Source: Thermincola carboxydiphila | Lineage (GTDB): Bacteria > Bacillota > Thermincolia > Thermincolales > UBA2595 | Direction of reading: 5' to 3' | Assembly: GCA_016841725.1 (NCBI GenBank) | Contig: JAENYP010000001.1 | Coordinates: 310,001 to 374,000, forward strand | DNA: 64,000 nucleotides | In this document: positions 8,786 to 16,694 of the stretch, in pieces | How positions within the stretch are numbered: position 1 is the first letter of the stretch | How the letters are laid out: every line of letters begins with the position of its first letter | Made by a program: the position numbers and the translations under genes | The notes under the pieces: generated by a model | What the model saw: the letters and a program-made list of their open reading frames with translations, nothing else | Database searches by the model: none | Told to the model about the DNA's origin: nothing

Positions 8786-9724
8786 CTATAGCCTTTTATA
8801 AGGAGTAACATCAACAATTACCCACTTGTTATTATCCCAAATTAAGTAAAACCTTTGTTCTCCGGTGAATTTATTTTTTGTTCTTTCTTTTACCGTTTTC
8901 AAGGCTACAGTAAAGACATTTTTATTGTTTTTGTAATTTTCAAGATAACCTAAGTCCACATACCTTATTAAATCTTTATTTTCTCTAATCCACAACAATC
9001 TATCTTTTAAATCATGGGACTTGTATTCCACTGTTCCTGATTTTTGTCCTTGCTTTACCCTCTGTAATTCGTCTGAAATCACTTTGCGGACAGAAAAGCT
9101 GTCAAATTCAGAAGGTCTTTGTGAGAAGAATCCGAAAGTTTTGGTGTTGAATTTTGCAGAAAACACCTTTGTATAATGCTTTTCTCCCATATCTATATCA
9201 ATTTTAATTGAACTGACTTTAGGATTCACCTTTGAGGTCATAACAGTGAAGTAAGCCAGATTACTTCCCTCTTCCACCTGTAAACCATGAGGAGATAACT
9301 GTTCACCATCTGTATAAATTTTAACACTCTCTTTATTCCTAAACATCTCTGGATCAAGAAAATCATCTTGAAAAGATTGTTTCTTTAGATATACTCCGGA
9401 TATTTCTAATTCCCAACCGCCTTCATATTTTTGGCAGGGTGCCTTATAAAAATGCAATGTTTTAATAAGAAAATTCTTTAGCTTCTCTCCAGGAATTTTT
9501 TTAACAACGGCTACTGCGTAATAAAAGCCCCCTTTTATACCAATTCTACCAGGTCTTTTGTTTATAAGCCTTATTTCCTTTATTTGAACAGGGTTTTCCT
9601 TACTAAAGTTCCAGCCGTCAACACTCATTGTTTTAACAGTAATAACATCCTTAACATAGATGTAAGCTGTAACTATTAGCCATAAACCTAAAAGGCAAAT
9701 TATTATTTTCTTAAGTTTACTCAT
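8786..9724 (-). CDS. membrane-anchored protein of unknown function
   Basis: A 312-aa protein starting MSKLKKIIICLLGLWLIVTAYIYV, a single uncleaved signal-anchor, followed by an exported Lys-rich, beta-strand-like domain with no recognised family. A C-terminal stretch (EQRFYLIWDNNKWVIVDVTPYKRL) resembles the end of small NTF2-like exported domains, which is only an impression. A+T-rich codon use differs from most neighbours. Ribosome site AGGAGG precedes the ATG. Flanked by large noncoding gaps, it looks monocistronic. Confidence 0.7.
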   Translation of the reverse strand: MSKLKKIIICLLGLWLIVTAYIYVKDVITVKTMSVDGWNFSKENPVQIKEIRLINKRPGRIGIKGGFYYAVAVVKKIPGEKLKNFLIKTLHFYKAPCQKYEGGWELEISGVYLKKQSFQDDFLDPEMFRNKESVKIYTDGEQLSPHGLQVEEGSNLAYFTVMTSKVNPKVSSIKIDIDMGEKHYTKVFSAKFNTKTFGFFSQRPSEFDSFSVRKVISDELQRVKQGQKSGTVEYKSHDLKDRLLWIRENKDLIRYVDLGYLENYKNNKNVFTVALKTVKERTKNKFTGEQRFYLIWDNNKWVIVDVTPYKRL

Positions 9725-10699
9725 AAAATTCCTCCTTCCACTTTTTATATGTGCATCAAGTTCAATTAATGAACATGTCTTATAAATATTGTAAGGAGTT
9801 CTTCATATCATCACATTTCAAAAAACTTACTGTTCATTTTTTCATGAGTTTGCCATAGGAGAACCAAGTTATAAAACATCTTATTCACTATGTTAATGCA
9901 CGTCTCCAAAAACAGCTTCTCCATTTATTTCAATTACTGATTTTATTTTCCTGCTTTGTTTGTGGAACAATAATAACTTCCAAACTAAAAATCAAACTGC
10001 ATAGTAACTATTTGACTATACCAGAGATTCTTTTTCGTCTCTGTCTATAAAAAAACAACTGTACTTGAATATTTCGGCTCAATAGTGCCACTTTGTCAGC
10101 ACAATAGGACCAACATCACGGACAAAATAAACCAGGTTCACAAACAAGTATACCACCATTTTTCTTCAGCGATATCTTATAGACCCTAAATTACAACTTG
10201 ACATGGGGACGGATGTGTTACTCTTAAGTATAGGGGTGGGGCTTTCCCCATATACAATCTTCCTCAGAGCCTCACCTCTGGAGCACATCTAGTGGGGTCC
10301 CATGTCAAGTTTAACCCCAGAGCAAGTCAGTTTACGGTGTGACCTTGTGTTCCTATATAGTGGTCCATTTTAACCGTAAAGACGGTTCAGTTGTTCCGAT
10401 AACCTGGCATTACGTTGCCGAAATACTCAGCACTAACATGTAATCTGTTTTTAAGTGGTTTCAGGAGTAAATTGAGTATTTATTAACTGCTGTATTTAAT
10501 TACCCGCTAAAACTAATGGATGTGTTGTATTTTCTATTAATAACCTCTTTAGAGTCTTATGTATTGGCAATTTTTTCGTAACTGCAAGAAGTCATGTGAA
10601 ACTTCTTGCAAAAAAAATTATCCAAACTTACCATGAAGAACTATGTTTTAACTGAAAAAATTCACCGATAGATGATTCTTAAATTTTCTATTATATTTC
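9725..10699. other. long noncoding region (about 975 bp)
   Basis: No ORF in either strand has a ribosome site or a recognisable product. It contains the MITE-like element at 10195-10311 and a 9-bp hairpin GCAAGAAGT...ACTTCTTGC (10584-10609) without a downstream U-tract. The remainder is A+T-rich and probably decayed DNA. Confidence 0.55.
10195..10311. repeat. 117-bp MITE-like element with 13-bp perfect terminal inverted repeats
   Basis: AACTTGACATGGG at 10195-10207 is the exact reverse complement of CCCATGTCAAGTT at 10299-10311. The left end continues GGACGGATGTG, resembling the 'gacatggggacggt' words found at ends of small repeats mobilised by Y1/REP-associated transposases in Clostridia. 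No transposase is encoded inside. Target-site duplications were not resolved. Confidence 0.5.
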
Positions 10700-11476
10700 C
10701 TATATCTCCGGATAAGTCTCTGTCCTACTTTGCGTATCATTTATTTGATTTACAAATATGAAATACCACTCATCGTCTCCTGGATATATCTCAGAAATCT
10801 TAGCTTGTTGAGTAGCTCCTACGTAGTCAAAAGCATTGTCTACAACTGGGTCCCAGCTTGAAGAAGCATATTTGGTCCAAGTTGACGAAACGGAGTAAGT
10901 ACTACTATAGTATTGTTCATAAGGACCGTAAATTGTGAACCCGGCTTGCCCTAATACCACTTTAAGATCTGACATAGATGTATTGCCGTTATTTGTAAAT
11001 TGCCAACCGCCCGTAGCGGATTGAAGTTGAACGCCATTATCTTCTTCTTCCCAATAAATTGTAGAATATGCCCTAACAGAATCTTGTATGTCTTCCACGC
11101 CATCGTCAGTTCTACTTTTTATAACACTAATGGTGACTTCTGCAAAACCGGTAGTTGCATATGATTTTCGTTCTTTTCCATTATCTAATATTTCCTTTTT
11201 CAATAATTGTGTCGTTGTGTATGTCTCTACATTTTTTTCGTTTCCTGTTAATTTATTTTTTAGTTTTGCTATTGGTTTTGCTTCATATTTTCCGGTTTCT
11301 AAGTCTGTAATATTGTCTTTTGCGCGTTTAAATAATGTATCTAAATCCTTTATTTCTTTAGCTTGGTATACTATTTTCCCTCCGGGTTCACTCTTTTGGC
11401 CTTGATTGGCATAAACAGCTCCTGCCGACGTTAACACCAAAACAATAATCAGAATAAAATTAACAAATTTTTTCAT
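10700..11476 (-). CDS. secreted protein of unknown function
   Basis: A 258-aa protein with a clear signal peptide (MKKFVNFILIIVLVLTSAGAVYA, likely cleaved after VYA), a Lys-rich helical region, then a Ser/Thr/Tyr-rich beta-strand domain (SSTYSVSSTWTKYASSSW). No family was recognised. It lies 97 nt downstream of the decayed subtilase in the same orientation, so it may be co-transcribed from the ECF-type promoter at 12469-12493. That would make it the third secreted product of that regulon (inference). Confidence 0.7.
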   Translation of the reverse strand: MKKFVNFILIIVLVLTSAGAVYANQGQKSEPGGKIVYQAKEIKDLDTLFKRAKDNITDLETGKYEAKPIAKLKNKLTGNEKNVETYTTTQLLKKEILDNGKERKSYATTGFAEVTISVIKSRTDDGVEDIQDSVRAYSTIYWEEEDNGVQLQSATGGWQFTNNGNTSMSDLKVVLGQAGFTIYGPYEQYYSSTYSVSSTWTKYASSSWDPVVDNAFDYVGATQQAKISEIYPGDDEWYFIFVNQINDTQSRTETYPEI

Positions 11477-11573
11477 TCAAAAACCAGCTCCTTTTTTTTA
11501 ATAACTTGTTATTTTTTTCTCCTAATAATTGATAACTGATAAAAAACTACCCTTATTCATTCTCATTATTCTC

Positions 11574-12427
11574 TTACCATACTTTTACTTCCCCCGCCCC
11601 TTGTGCGTTAGCCTCAAATCCTAAATCCACAGCACACTGCAACATCTGCTGCTTCACCTCATCAGCTGTCCAATCAGGATTTTGCTCCAACAACAGGGCG
11701 GCTGTTCCACTCACCATTGGGGTTGCCATAGATGTCCCCGACGCGGTAAAATAATAATCAGATATAGTGGTTTGCGGAGGTTTTCCCAGGGATTCTGCTT
11801 GCGAGGCTGCCTTAGGTTTACCTGCCAGACCACTATTCTTTTTGGGTAAATATGACGTGTCTGCAGCCAGAGACGTTATACTTACCCCCGGAACAACCAA
11901 ATCAGGTTTGGTTAACCCATCAATGGTTGGCTCACGGCTGGAAAATTCGGCAATAACATCATCCTCCGCATCAATTGTTCCCCTGTCATCTGCTGCTCCC
12001 ACGGTAATTATATTGGGATTGATTCCCGGTGTGTTTATTGTCCCTGCTTCCGGCCCGTTGTTTCCTGCAGCTGCCACTACTACCAATCCTGAATTCCAGG
12101 CTGCCTCAACTGCCTGGCTTAATGGGGCAGTAGTATAAGATTCTGTTGCCGGAGCGCCAACAGACAGGTTAACAACCTTTACACTATATGCATCCTTGTT
12201 CTCTACGACCCACTGAATTCCGGCAATCACGTCACTGATCGGGCCGCTGCCGGTCTCATCCAGTACTTTGACACCCACCAGATTGGCTTCCTCCCCTATG
12301 TTGCCCGCCAGGTACGAACTTGAGATTTTTTCATGGGCAGCAAACGATGATGTTGAAACATTGATAATTGACAGGAGTAACTGCGAATAAGAAAAAATGT
12401 TATTACCTTGTGAAATTAATTATGCAT
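11574..12427 (-). pseudogene. decayed S8 (subtilisin-like) serine protease
   Basis: The frame retains the C-terminal half of a subtilase: VVAAAGNNG (oxyanion-hole Asn region) and SGTSMATPMVSG with the nucleophile Ser. Upstream the frame stays open to a TAA at 12420-12422 and reads a signal-peptide-like LLLSIINVSTSSFAAHEK joined directly to ...YLAGNIGEEANLVGVKVLDETGSG. The propeptide, the catalytic Asp (D-[TS]G) and the catalytic His (HGTHVAG) are absent. A GGAGGT ribosome site and ATG at 12425-12427 remain but hit a stop after three codons. An internal deletion plus a frameshift explains this. The track's GTG start at 12278 has no ribosome site. Confidence 0.75.
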
Positions 12428-12468
12428 TTCCCACCTCCTTTGGCCTCCTTTTCGCCTCTATAATTAAA

Positions 12469-12493
12469 GATGATTCTATAAGCAAAAGGTTCC
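12469..12493 (-). promoter_or_regulatory. ECF-sigma-type promoter for the subtilase unit
   Basis: On the minus strand GGAACC-TTTTGCTTATAGA-ATCATC. The same layout (GGAACC, 13 nt beginning TTTT, then A(T/C)CATC) occurs in the divergent promoter at 12514-12538 and upstream of the ECF sigma operon at 14554-14579. It lies about 45 nt from the subtilase ribosome site. Confidence 0.65.
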
Positions 12494-12513
12494 CATAAAA
12501 AATGATATATTTT

Positions 12514-12538
12514 GGAACCTTTTGCTGACTGAATCATC
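12514..12538 (+). promoter_or_regulatory. ECF-sigma-type promoter for the secreted protein at 12610
   Basis: GGAACC-TTTTGCTGACTGA-ATCATC on the plus strand. With 12469-12493 it forms a 27-bp imperfect inverted repeat (12467-12493 / 12514-12540) because two near-identical promoters sit back to back. The start codon lies about 70 nt downstream. Confidence 0.65.
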
Positions 12539-12609
12539 TTATTATTACGAAGACCTAAATACAAGGAGCATTAGTGAGAAAATCTTAATTTATAGAGGGA
12601 GGTGATATA

Positions 12610-13107
12610 ATGCGAAAGCTTGTTATTGTTTTATTATTAGTCAGTTTGGCAATTACCTTTTTCTGCATCCCCGCATCAGCCGACCCGGGCCGTCAAACAA
12701 AAGCGCCTACTCAAGGCATAATGTCATCAGATCCAATGTATGGAAGTTTTGATTCCTCGGAAATTGACCCTGATCAAGTATCAACCAATGGTGGATTAAT
12801 TATGAAGTGGGGTTGCAGTATATCCAACCTTGGCAACGGAACTGTTGATATTTATGGTTACACACAAACCTATTCTGTTGAAGATTCTGTTAAGGTTACA
12901 GCCTATTTGCAAAAATGGACAGGCAGCCGCTGGGAAGACGTTATTGGGGTTGCCGGTTCAGCAAGCAATACCAATTATATAAGCGCTTCTAAAAACATCG
13001 CCGTCAGCAGAGGTTATTATTACAGAACCTGGGCAGTTCATACTGCAGCGAATGCCTCTGCTTCGGAAATAACTTATAGCACTTCGTCCTATATTTACGT
13101 AAACTAA
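12610..13107 (+). CDS. secreted beta-rich protein (DUF6147-like)
   Basis: A 165-aa protein with a signal peptide (MRKLVIVLLLVSLAITFFCIPASA, cleavage after ASA). The mature domain is mostly beta: a central GNGTVDIYGYTQTYSVEDSV strand pair, KVTAYLQKWTGSRWEDV, and RGYYYRTWAVH, a pattern seen in small secreted DUF6147-type proteins of spore formers (assignment from memory). The ribosome site GAGGGAGGTGATATA is strong. It is driven by the ECF-like promoter at 12514 and followed by a strong bidirectional terminator. Confidence 0.75.
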   Translation: MRKLVIVLLLVSLAITFFCIPASADPGRQTKAPTQGIMSSDPMYGSFDSSEIDPDQVSTNGGLIMKWGCSISNLGNGTVDIYGYTQTYSVEDSVKVTAYLQKWTGSRWEDVIGVAGSASNTNYISASKNIAVSRGYYYRTWAVHTAANASASEITYSTSSYIYVN

Positions 13108-13109
13108 AC

Positions 13110-13154
13110 AATAAGAAAGAAGCAGGTCCAAAAGGCGCCTGCTTCTTTCTTATT
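13110..13154. terminator. bidirectional terminator between convergent genes
   Basis: AATAAGAAAGAAGCAGG and CCTGCTTCTTTCTTATT form a perfect 17-bp stem. It lies just after the plus-strand secreted-protein gene and includes the stop codon (TAA at 13150-13152) of the convergent DUF4367 gene. Confidence 0.85.
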
Positions 13155-13929
13155 GCATTGATTTGGCAATTTTGACAATTTCCCATTCGTCTATTTGTCC
13201 GCTTATTCTAAGGGAGAAGCCTGATAAATAATACTGCAGTTCTTTATGACCGTTTGTAAAGGAAGTGAGTGTGCCCTTTTGTCCATTGATGTCCAGTTCA
13301 TGAACTGCCGCGTCCCCTGTTTTAATGTTTTCAGAAATAGCAAAATCTCCGGGCAATTTTTTCTCAATTATAAGAATTTCGCTATTACTTAGCTTGTAAT
13401 GTAAGGTCACTTCACCGGTTTCTTCTTTACAACCCGAGTAAATTACCCTTTCGAGTTTATATCCTTCCGGCATGTACCCGGGAACCTTGAAAACAAAAGG
13501 CACCTCTTCCCGTGCTTTGGCAATACTTTCAAACACCGCCGGCTGAGGAGATTGTACGGTTTCAATAGTTACTTCGCCCTCAGGGGGAGCCTGCTCGTTG
13601 GAGGGCGGACTTACTTCTCTGGATATATGCTCAACCCTTGTTTCTCCTCCAAAAACACTTTGAAATATCCGGACCAACCGCTTGCCAACAGCGGTGGCAT
13701 CATGGTTCGGAAACAGCCATGGAGTCATACCCATTGACAAAATAAATGCAATGGAAGCTATGGCAATTTTATATCTCAGTTTTCTTTTCCTGGTCTTTTC
13801 CTTTTCACTGGCTAACTTTATCATGATTTCCGACCAGACTTCCTCTTTGGGTGGAACCTTTATTTCATCTGCTTTAGCCTGTATGCTTTTCTTGATAATA
13901 TTATCCAAATCTATATTACCCTTTTTCAA
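13150..13929 (-). CDS. DUF4367-domain membrane protein, probable anti-sigma factor partner
   Basis: A 259-aa protein: cytoplasmic N-terminal ~55 residues (IQAKADEIKVPPKEEVWSEIM), one membrane helix (about residues 52-72), a Pro/Glu-rich linker, then an exported domain from about residue 140 (FVFKVPGYMPEGYKLERVIYS... ending ISGQIDEWEIVKIAKSMQ) that fits DUF4367. Such proteins usually follow ECF sigma genes. The reading frame overlaps the sigma gene by 14 nt. Role inferred: holds the sigma factor at the membrane and releases it on an envelope signal. Confidence 0.8.
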   Translation of the reverse strand: MKKGNIDLDNIIKKSIQAKADEIKVPPKEEVWSEIMIKLASEKEKTRKRKLRYKIAIASIAFILSMGMTPWLFPNHDATAVGKRLVRIFQSVFGGETRVEHISREVSPPSNEQAPPEGEVTIETVQSPQPAVFESIAKAREEVPFVFKVPGYMPEGYKLERVIYSGCKEETGEVTLHYKLSNSEILIIEKKLPGDFAISENIKTGDAAVHELDINGQKGTLTSFTNGHKELQYYLSGFSLRISGQIDEWEIVKIAKSMQ

Positions 13930-14530
13930 CCTTTTTCACCTCAACTTCTTTGTCTTCAGAAAGATATTCCTCCAACATGGCGCGAATTTGAACTTTCGCC
14001 CTGTGCAACCTCGATTTGACCGTTCCGTTCTTTATTTTCAATGATTCAGCCATTTCTGTTTCGGAATGTCCCCAGAAATATTTCAAAATAATTACGTCTT
14101 TATATATTTCATCCATTTGATTTATGGCTTCAAAAACTTTTTCGGCAATTTCCTTTTTCTCTAAAGCCCGTTCCGGTAATAAAAAACTTTTCTGCCAAAA
14201 ACCATTTTCCAAAAGGGCCACCGTTTCAATATTTTCTACAGTTATAGTCCGTCCTTTATCTCTTATAACCTTCCTTAATCCTTCTTTCGCTTTGTTTGTT
14301 GCTATAACTGACAACCAAGCCTGAAATTTAGCCGGGTCTCTTAACTGGTAAATATTGGTCCACACTTTCAGGAAGGTTTCCTGAGTCATGTCTTTACTGA
14401 TTTCTTCATCTCCGGTAATCAATAGAATAGTTTTATAGATTTTTTCGTAATAGTCTTCAAATAATACATGGAAGAATTGCTGCTTGGAATCTTTGCCAGG
14501 ACTGGTCTTAAATAACTCACGAAGGTTCAT
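13916..14530 (-). CDS. RNA polymerase ECF-type sigma factor
   Basis: A 204-aa sigma-70 family protein. Region 2 is FEDYYEKIYKTILLITGDEEISKDMTQETFLKVW with the canonical DxxQETFLK core. Region 4 is ALEKKEIAEKVFEAINQMDEIYKDVIILKYFWGHSETEMAESLKIKNGTVKSRLHRAK, containing the helix-turn-helix. It is followed by an acidic/Lys tail. The promoter upstream (14554-14579) matches those of two secreted-product genes, so it probably autoregulates and controls those genes. Confidence 0.92.
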   Translation of the reverse strand: MNLRELFKTSPGKDSKQQFFHVLFEDYYEKIYKTILLITGDEEISKDMTQETFLKVWTNIYQLRDPAKFQAWLSVIATNKAKEGLRKVIRDKGRTITVENIETVALLENGFWQKSFLLPERALEKKEIAEKVFEAINQMDEIYKDVIILKYFWGHSETEMAESLKIKNGTVKSRLHRAKVQIRAMLEEYLSEDKEVEVKKVEKG

Positions 14531-14553
14531 AAGTTTTTCTCTCCTTCAATTAA

Positions 14554-14579
14554 GGATGGTCATAACCAAAAAAGGTTCC
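14554..14579 (-). promoter_or_regulatory. autoregulatory ECF-sigma-type promoter
   Basis: On the minus strand GGAACC-TTTTTTGGTTATG-ACCATC, with the same spacing and T-rich start of spacer as the promoters at 12469-12493 and 12514-12538. It lies 24 nt before the sigma-factor ATG. Confidence 0.65.
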
Positions 14580-14606
14580 ATGACCTTTTTAAAAATTTCA
14601 ATGAAA

Positions 14607-14634
14607 ATAAAAAAACCTATCTATTATGACAGGT
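14607..14634 (-). terminator. rho-independent terminator
   Basis: Minus strand ACCTGTC-ATAATA-GATAGGT followed by TTTTTTATTTT. It closes the small-protein unit at 14758-14898 and insulates it from the sigma operon. Confidence 0.65.
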
Positions 14635-14757
14635 CCTGTTTGTTAACTCACTATGCAGCTTTCTTTTGATTCTTCATTTTTCCCGTATTGTCCTGCCGGG
14701 ATGGCATGAAATGCCTTTTTCAGGGTCTGAAACGCGGTTTTCACGGTATAAAATGCT

Positions 14758-14898
14758 TCACTTCCTGTCCTTCCTCTTTTGAGACTTAAACTTGAATTCC
14801 ACCTGTACAGGTGCCGGGCAGTAACGCTTGCATTCAACAATAATGACTGATTTTTCCTGTTTACATTCCCTGAGGCACAACCGGCAGAGTTTATTCAT
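14758..14898 (-). CDS. 46-aa cysteine-rich small protein
   Basis: Too short for the track. ATG 14898 opens 46 codons, MNKLCRLCLRECKQEKSV..., with five cysteines (CxxC-x3-C, then C-x4-C) followed by a basic tail (KFKSQKRKDRK). A GGGGG stretch lies about 8-12 nt upstream. It resembles a small zinc- or Fe-S-binding knuckle; no family was recognised. It is 49 nt downstream of the DUF3006 gene in the same direction and probably co-transcribed. Confidence 0.5.
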   Translation of the reverse strand: MNKLCRLCLRECKQEKSVIIVECKRYCPAPVQVEFKFKSQKRKDRK

Positions 14899-14947
14899 GC
14901 ATCCAAACCCCCAAGGCCGCTTTCTGAAATATTCTGTCCGACTGATA

Positions 14948-15166
14948 TTATTCAGCCGGGTCTTCTGTGATAACCTGCCTGCCTTTGTCCAGCCTCAGAC
15001 GTGCTGAATCGGTGGGAAGGCTGACTGCAATCTTAATCTGGTCACCCTCTTTGACACCGCCGGGAACGAGAAACTTGGGAATTCTAAAGGTATCTTTGCC
15101 CCACTCAATAATAACCCAGGAGCCTTCCATTTTTTCAACCGTAAGTAACACATTATCCCACTCCAA
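14948..15166 (-). CDS. DUF3006-domain protein
   Basis: A 72-aa single-domain protein. The pattern TVEKMEGSWVIIEWGKDTFRIPKFLVPGGVKEGDQIKIAV is the DUF3006 beta-barrel. Such genes frequently neighbour secreted hydrolases (for example metallo-beta-lactamase-like ComEC relatives), but no biochemical role is known. Here the upstream neighbour is the membrane protein at 15261-16484. Confidence 0.8.
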   Translation of the reverse strand: MEWDNVLLTVEKMEGSWVIIEWGKDTFRIPKFLVPGGVKEGDQIKIAVSLPTDSARLRLDKGRQVITEDPAE

Positions 15167-15260
15167 TCCATACGGTGGCAGTTCGTGGTGTTTTGTCCTG
15201 TTTCTTACTTATTCTAGCACACCCGGACTGTTTTGTCATTACAAAAGGTCCTGGATATGG

Positions 15261-16484
15261 CTAACCATTATCCGTTTCAGCCTCCCGCAGCATCTCCGTA
15301 ACACTGGTTCCCCGTACCTGCCAAGGAAAAGGCCCGGATACTTTTACCAGCTGATATTTTATCTCCCTGTTTTTCACCTGGGTACCGTCTTTAAGCCCGT
15401 AAGAAGCTTTTACCGTAAACACCGTCCCGTTTTCCCCGGATGGTTCGGAGACCTCCCCCACAGCAAACCAGCTTATCCTGCTAAAAACAGTGTCAAGTTC
15501 CCTTTCCCGCGCCCCGGTTTCATACTTGACGAGCCTTTTGCCCAGGTTATAATCAGCCTGTTCTACTGCAGTGAGCATTACCCTGAGCACCTGTCCGGCT
15601 CCGGCCCCTGCCAGCATTTCATCAAACCTGCCTGCTGCCTTCCAGACCATCACTTGGTGTGCCAGGTTGACCTTATTATTATGAAGCTTGCTGTCCCGGA
15701 AGTGGATACAGAAATGCCCGTTAAAATCATTTCCGCCTATGGCGCCGGCGCCGTGAGGCATTCCATTCATAGATGCCGCTATCTTATACCCCCTTATTGT
15801 GACAACAACAGCCCTTCTTCTCCAACTCCACGCGCCCCCGTAAATTTTTTTCATGATACCGCTGTCCTCTGCTGTCAGTGGCTGTACATCGGCATGCTGA
15901 CTCCCGGCCCTGCGCTGCACCACAAATGATTCCCCTGTCTCCAGGTCGGTAACCCTGGCCTTGTCAAATTTACGAAAAATCCCGTTAACCTCTGTCCAAG
16001 TCAGGAATTCACCATAGGGGCTTTTCCCATCGACCTCATTAACTGCTGCCTCCAGGCATGCGCCTCTATCCCTCAGGAGGTATCTTCTGCCGGTTTCAGG
16101 TTCGTATATATCCCCTGGCTTTTCAAACAAAAAAGTCTGGGTCCCGTTTCTTCTTTTGACCACAAGCTGATAGCCCTTCCCGGTTCTGTCCCGGTTATCC
16201 TTACCTTTCACCTGCCCCGGGTCTCCGGTAATCACGGCCTTCGCAATTTGCCTGTCCAGTTCTGCAAGGGTGTTGTCATCAGATATAGTTATTTTCCCCT
16301 TAAATGAAGCGGAACTTAATTCAGCAGAAATAATTTGGCTTATCCAATTGTGCACACCACGGCCAAGAAAGAATATAAATAAACAAAAGACCACAATAAT
16401 CAGGAACATTTTTTTACCGGACCTGCCGGTACGAAAACCTATGACCCTCAACCGGTATACCTCCCCGGATAACCGCTGCAGCAA
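15261..16484 (-). CDS. membrane protein sharing the His-rich domain of the LysM protein
   Basis: A 407-aa protein with one membrane helix near residues 25-47 (MFLIIVVFCLFIFFLG) and a large outside part. Residues ~165-290 carry the same domain as the C-terminus of 864-2123: RRAGSQHADVQPLTAEDSGIMKKIYGGAWSW, RRAVVV, SMNGMPH, GHFCIHFRDSKLH, HQVMVWKAAG. A C-terminal ~110-residue domain follows. The invariant His/Asp pattern in both paralogues suggests a ligand or metal site and perhaps hydrolase activity at the wall; unproven. Confidence 0.7.
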   Translation of the reverse strand: MLQRLSGEVYRLRVIGFRTGRSGKKMFLIIVVFCLFIFFLGRGVHNWISQIISAELSSASFKGKITISDDNTLAELDRQIAKAVITGDPGQVKGKDNRDRTGKGYQLVVKRRNGTQTFLFEKPGDIYEPETGRRYLLRDRGACLEAAVNEVDGKSPYGEFLTWTEVNGIFRKFDKARVTDLETGESFVVQRRAGSQHADVQPLTAEDSGIMKKIYGGAWSWRRRAVVVTIRGYKIAASMNGMPHGAGAIGGNDFNGHFCIHFRDSKLHNNKVNLAHQVMVWKAAGRFDEMLAGAGAGQVLRVMLTAVEQADYNLGKRLVKYETGARERELDTVFSRISWFAVGEVSEPSGENGTVFTVKASYGLKDGTQVKNREIKYQLVKVSGPFPWQVRGTSVTEMLREAETDNG

Positions 16485-16578
16485 TGCATCCGGAATAACT
16501 CCGCCGGACTACACTCACATACAAATACATATGAAGAGATGTCCCGATTATGTCAAAAAAAGAGTCAAAGGTGTGTCA

Positions 16579-16609
16579 CCATATACAAGTCAGTATCATA
16601 GTATACATT
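16579..16609 (+). promoter_or_regulatory. possible mother-cell sigma-E-like promoter
   Basis: CATATAC-N15-TATACATT approximates a sigma-E -35/-10 pair (ATA ... CATACAnT) about 85 nt before the first CotE-like gene. The match is partial; sporulation control is expected for this product family. Confidence 0.3.
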
Positions 16610-16694
16610 AGTATTAAGTGGCCTGCGAAGGGAGCTGATGTCATAAGGGGGACCCATGCTTCCCAATCACATAAATAAATTCAATTTATAAATT

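Noticed and set aside
14643-14840. 65-aa minus ORF, including an internal GTG-started 33-aa peptide (VKTAFQTLKKAFHAIPAGQY)
   Set aside because: Its first half is out of frame with the better-supported 46-aa Cys protein and there is no close ribosome site. The second half could be a short peptide but support is too weak.
14967-15929. 320-aa plus-strand ORF
   Set aside because: Antisense to the membrane protein at 15261-16484 and the DUF3006 gene. No ribosome site, composition of a shadow frame, while the minus-strand frames show conserved domains.
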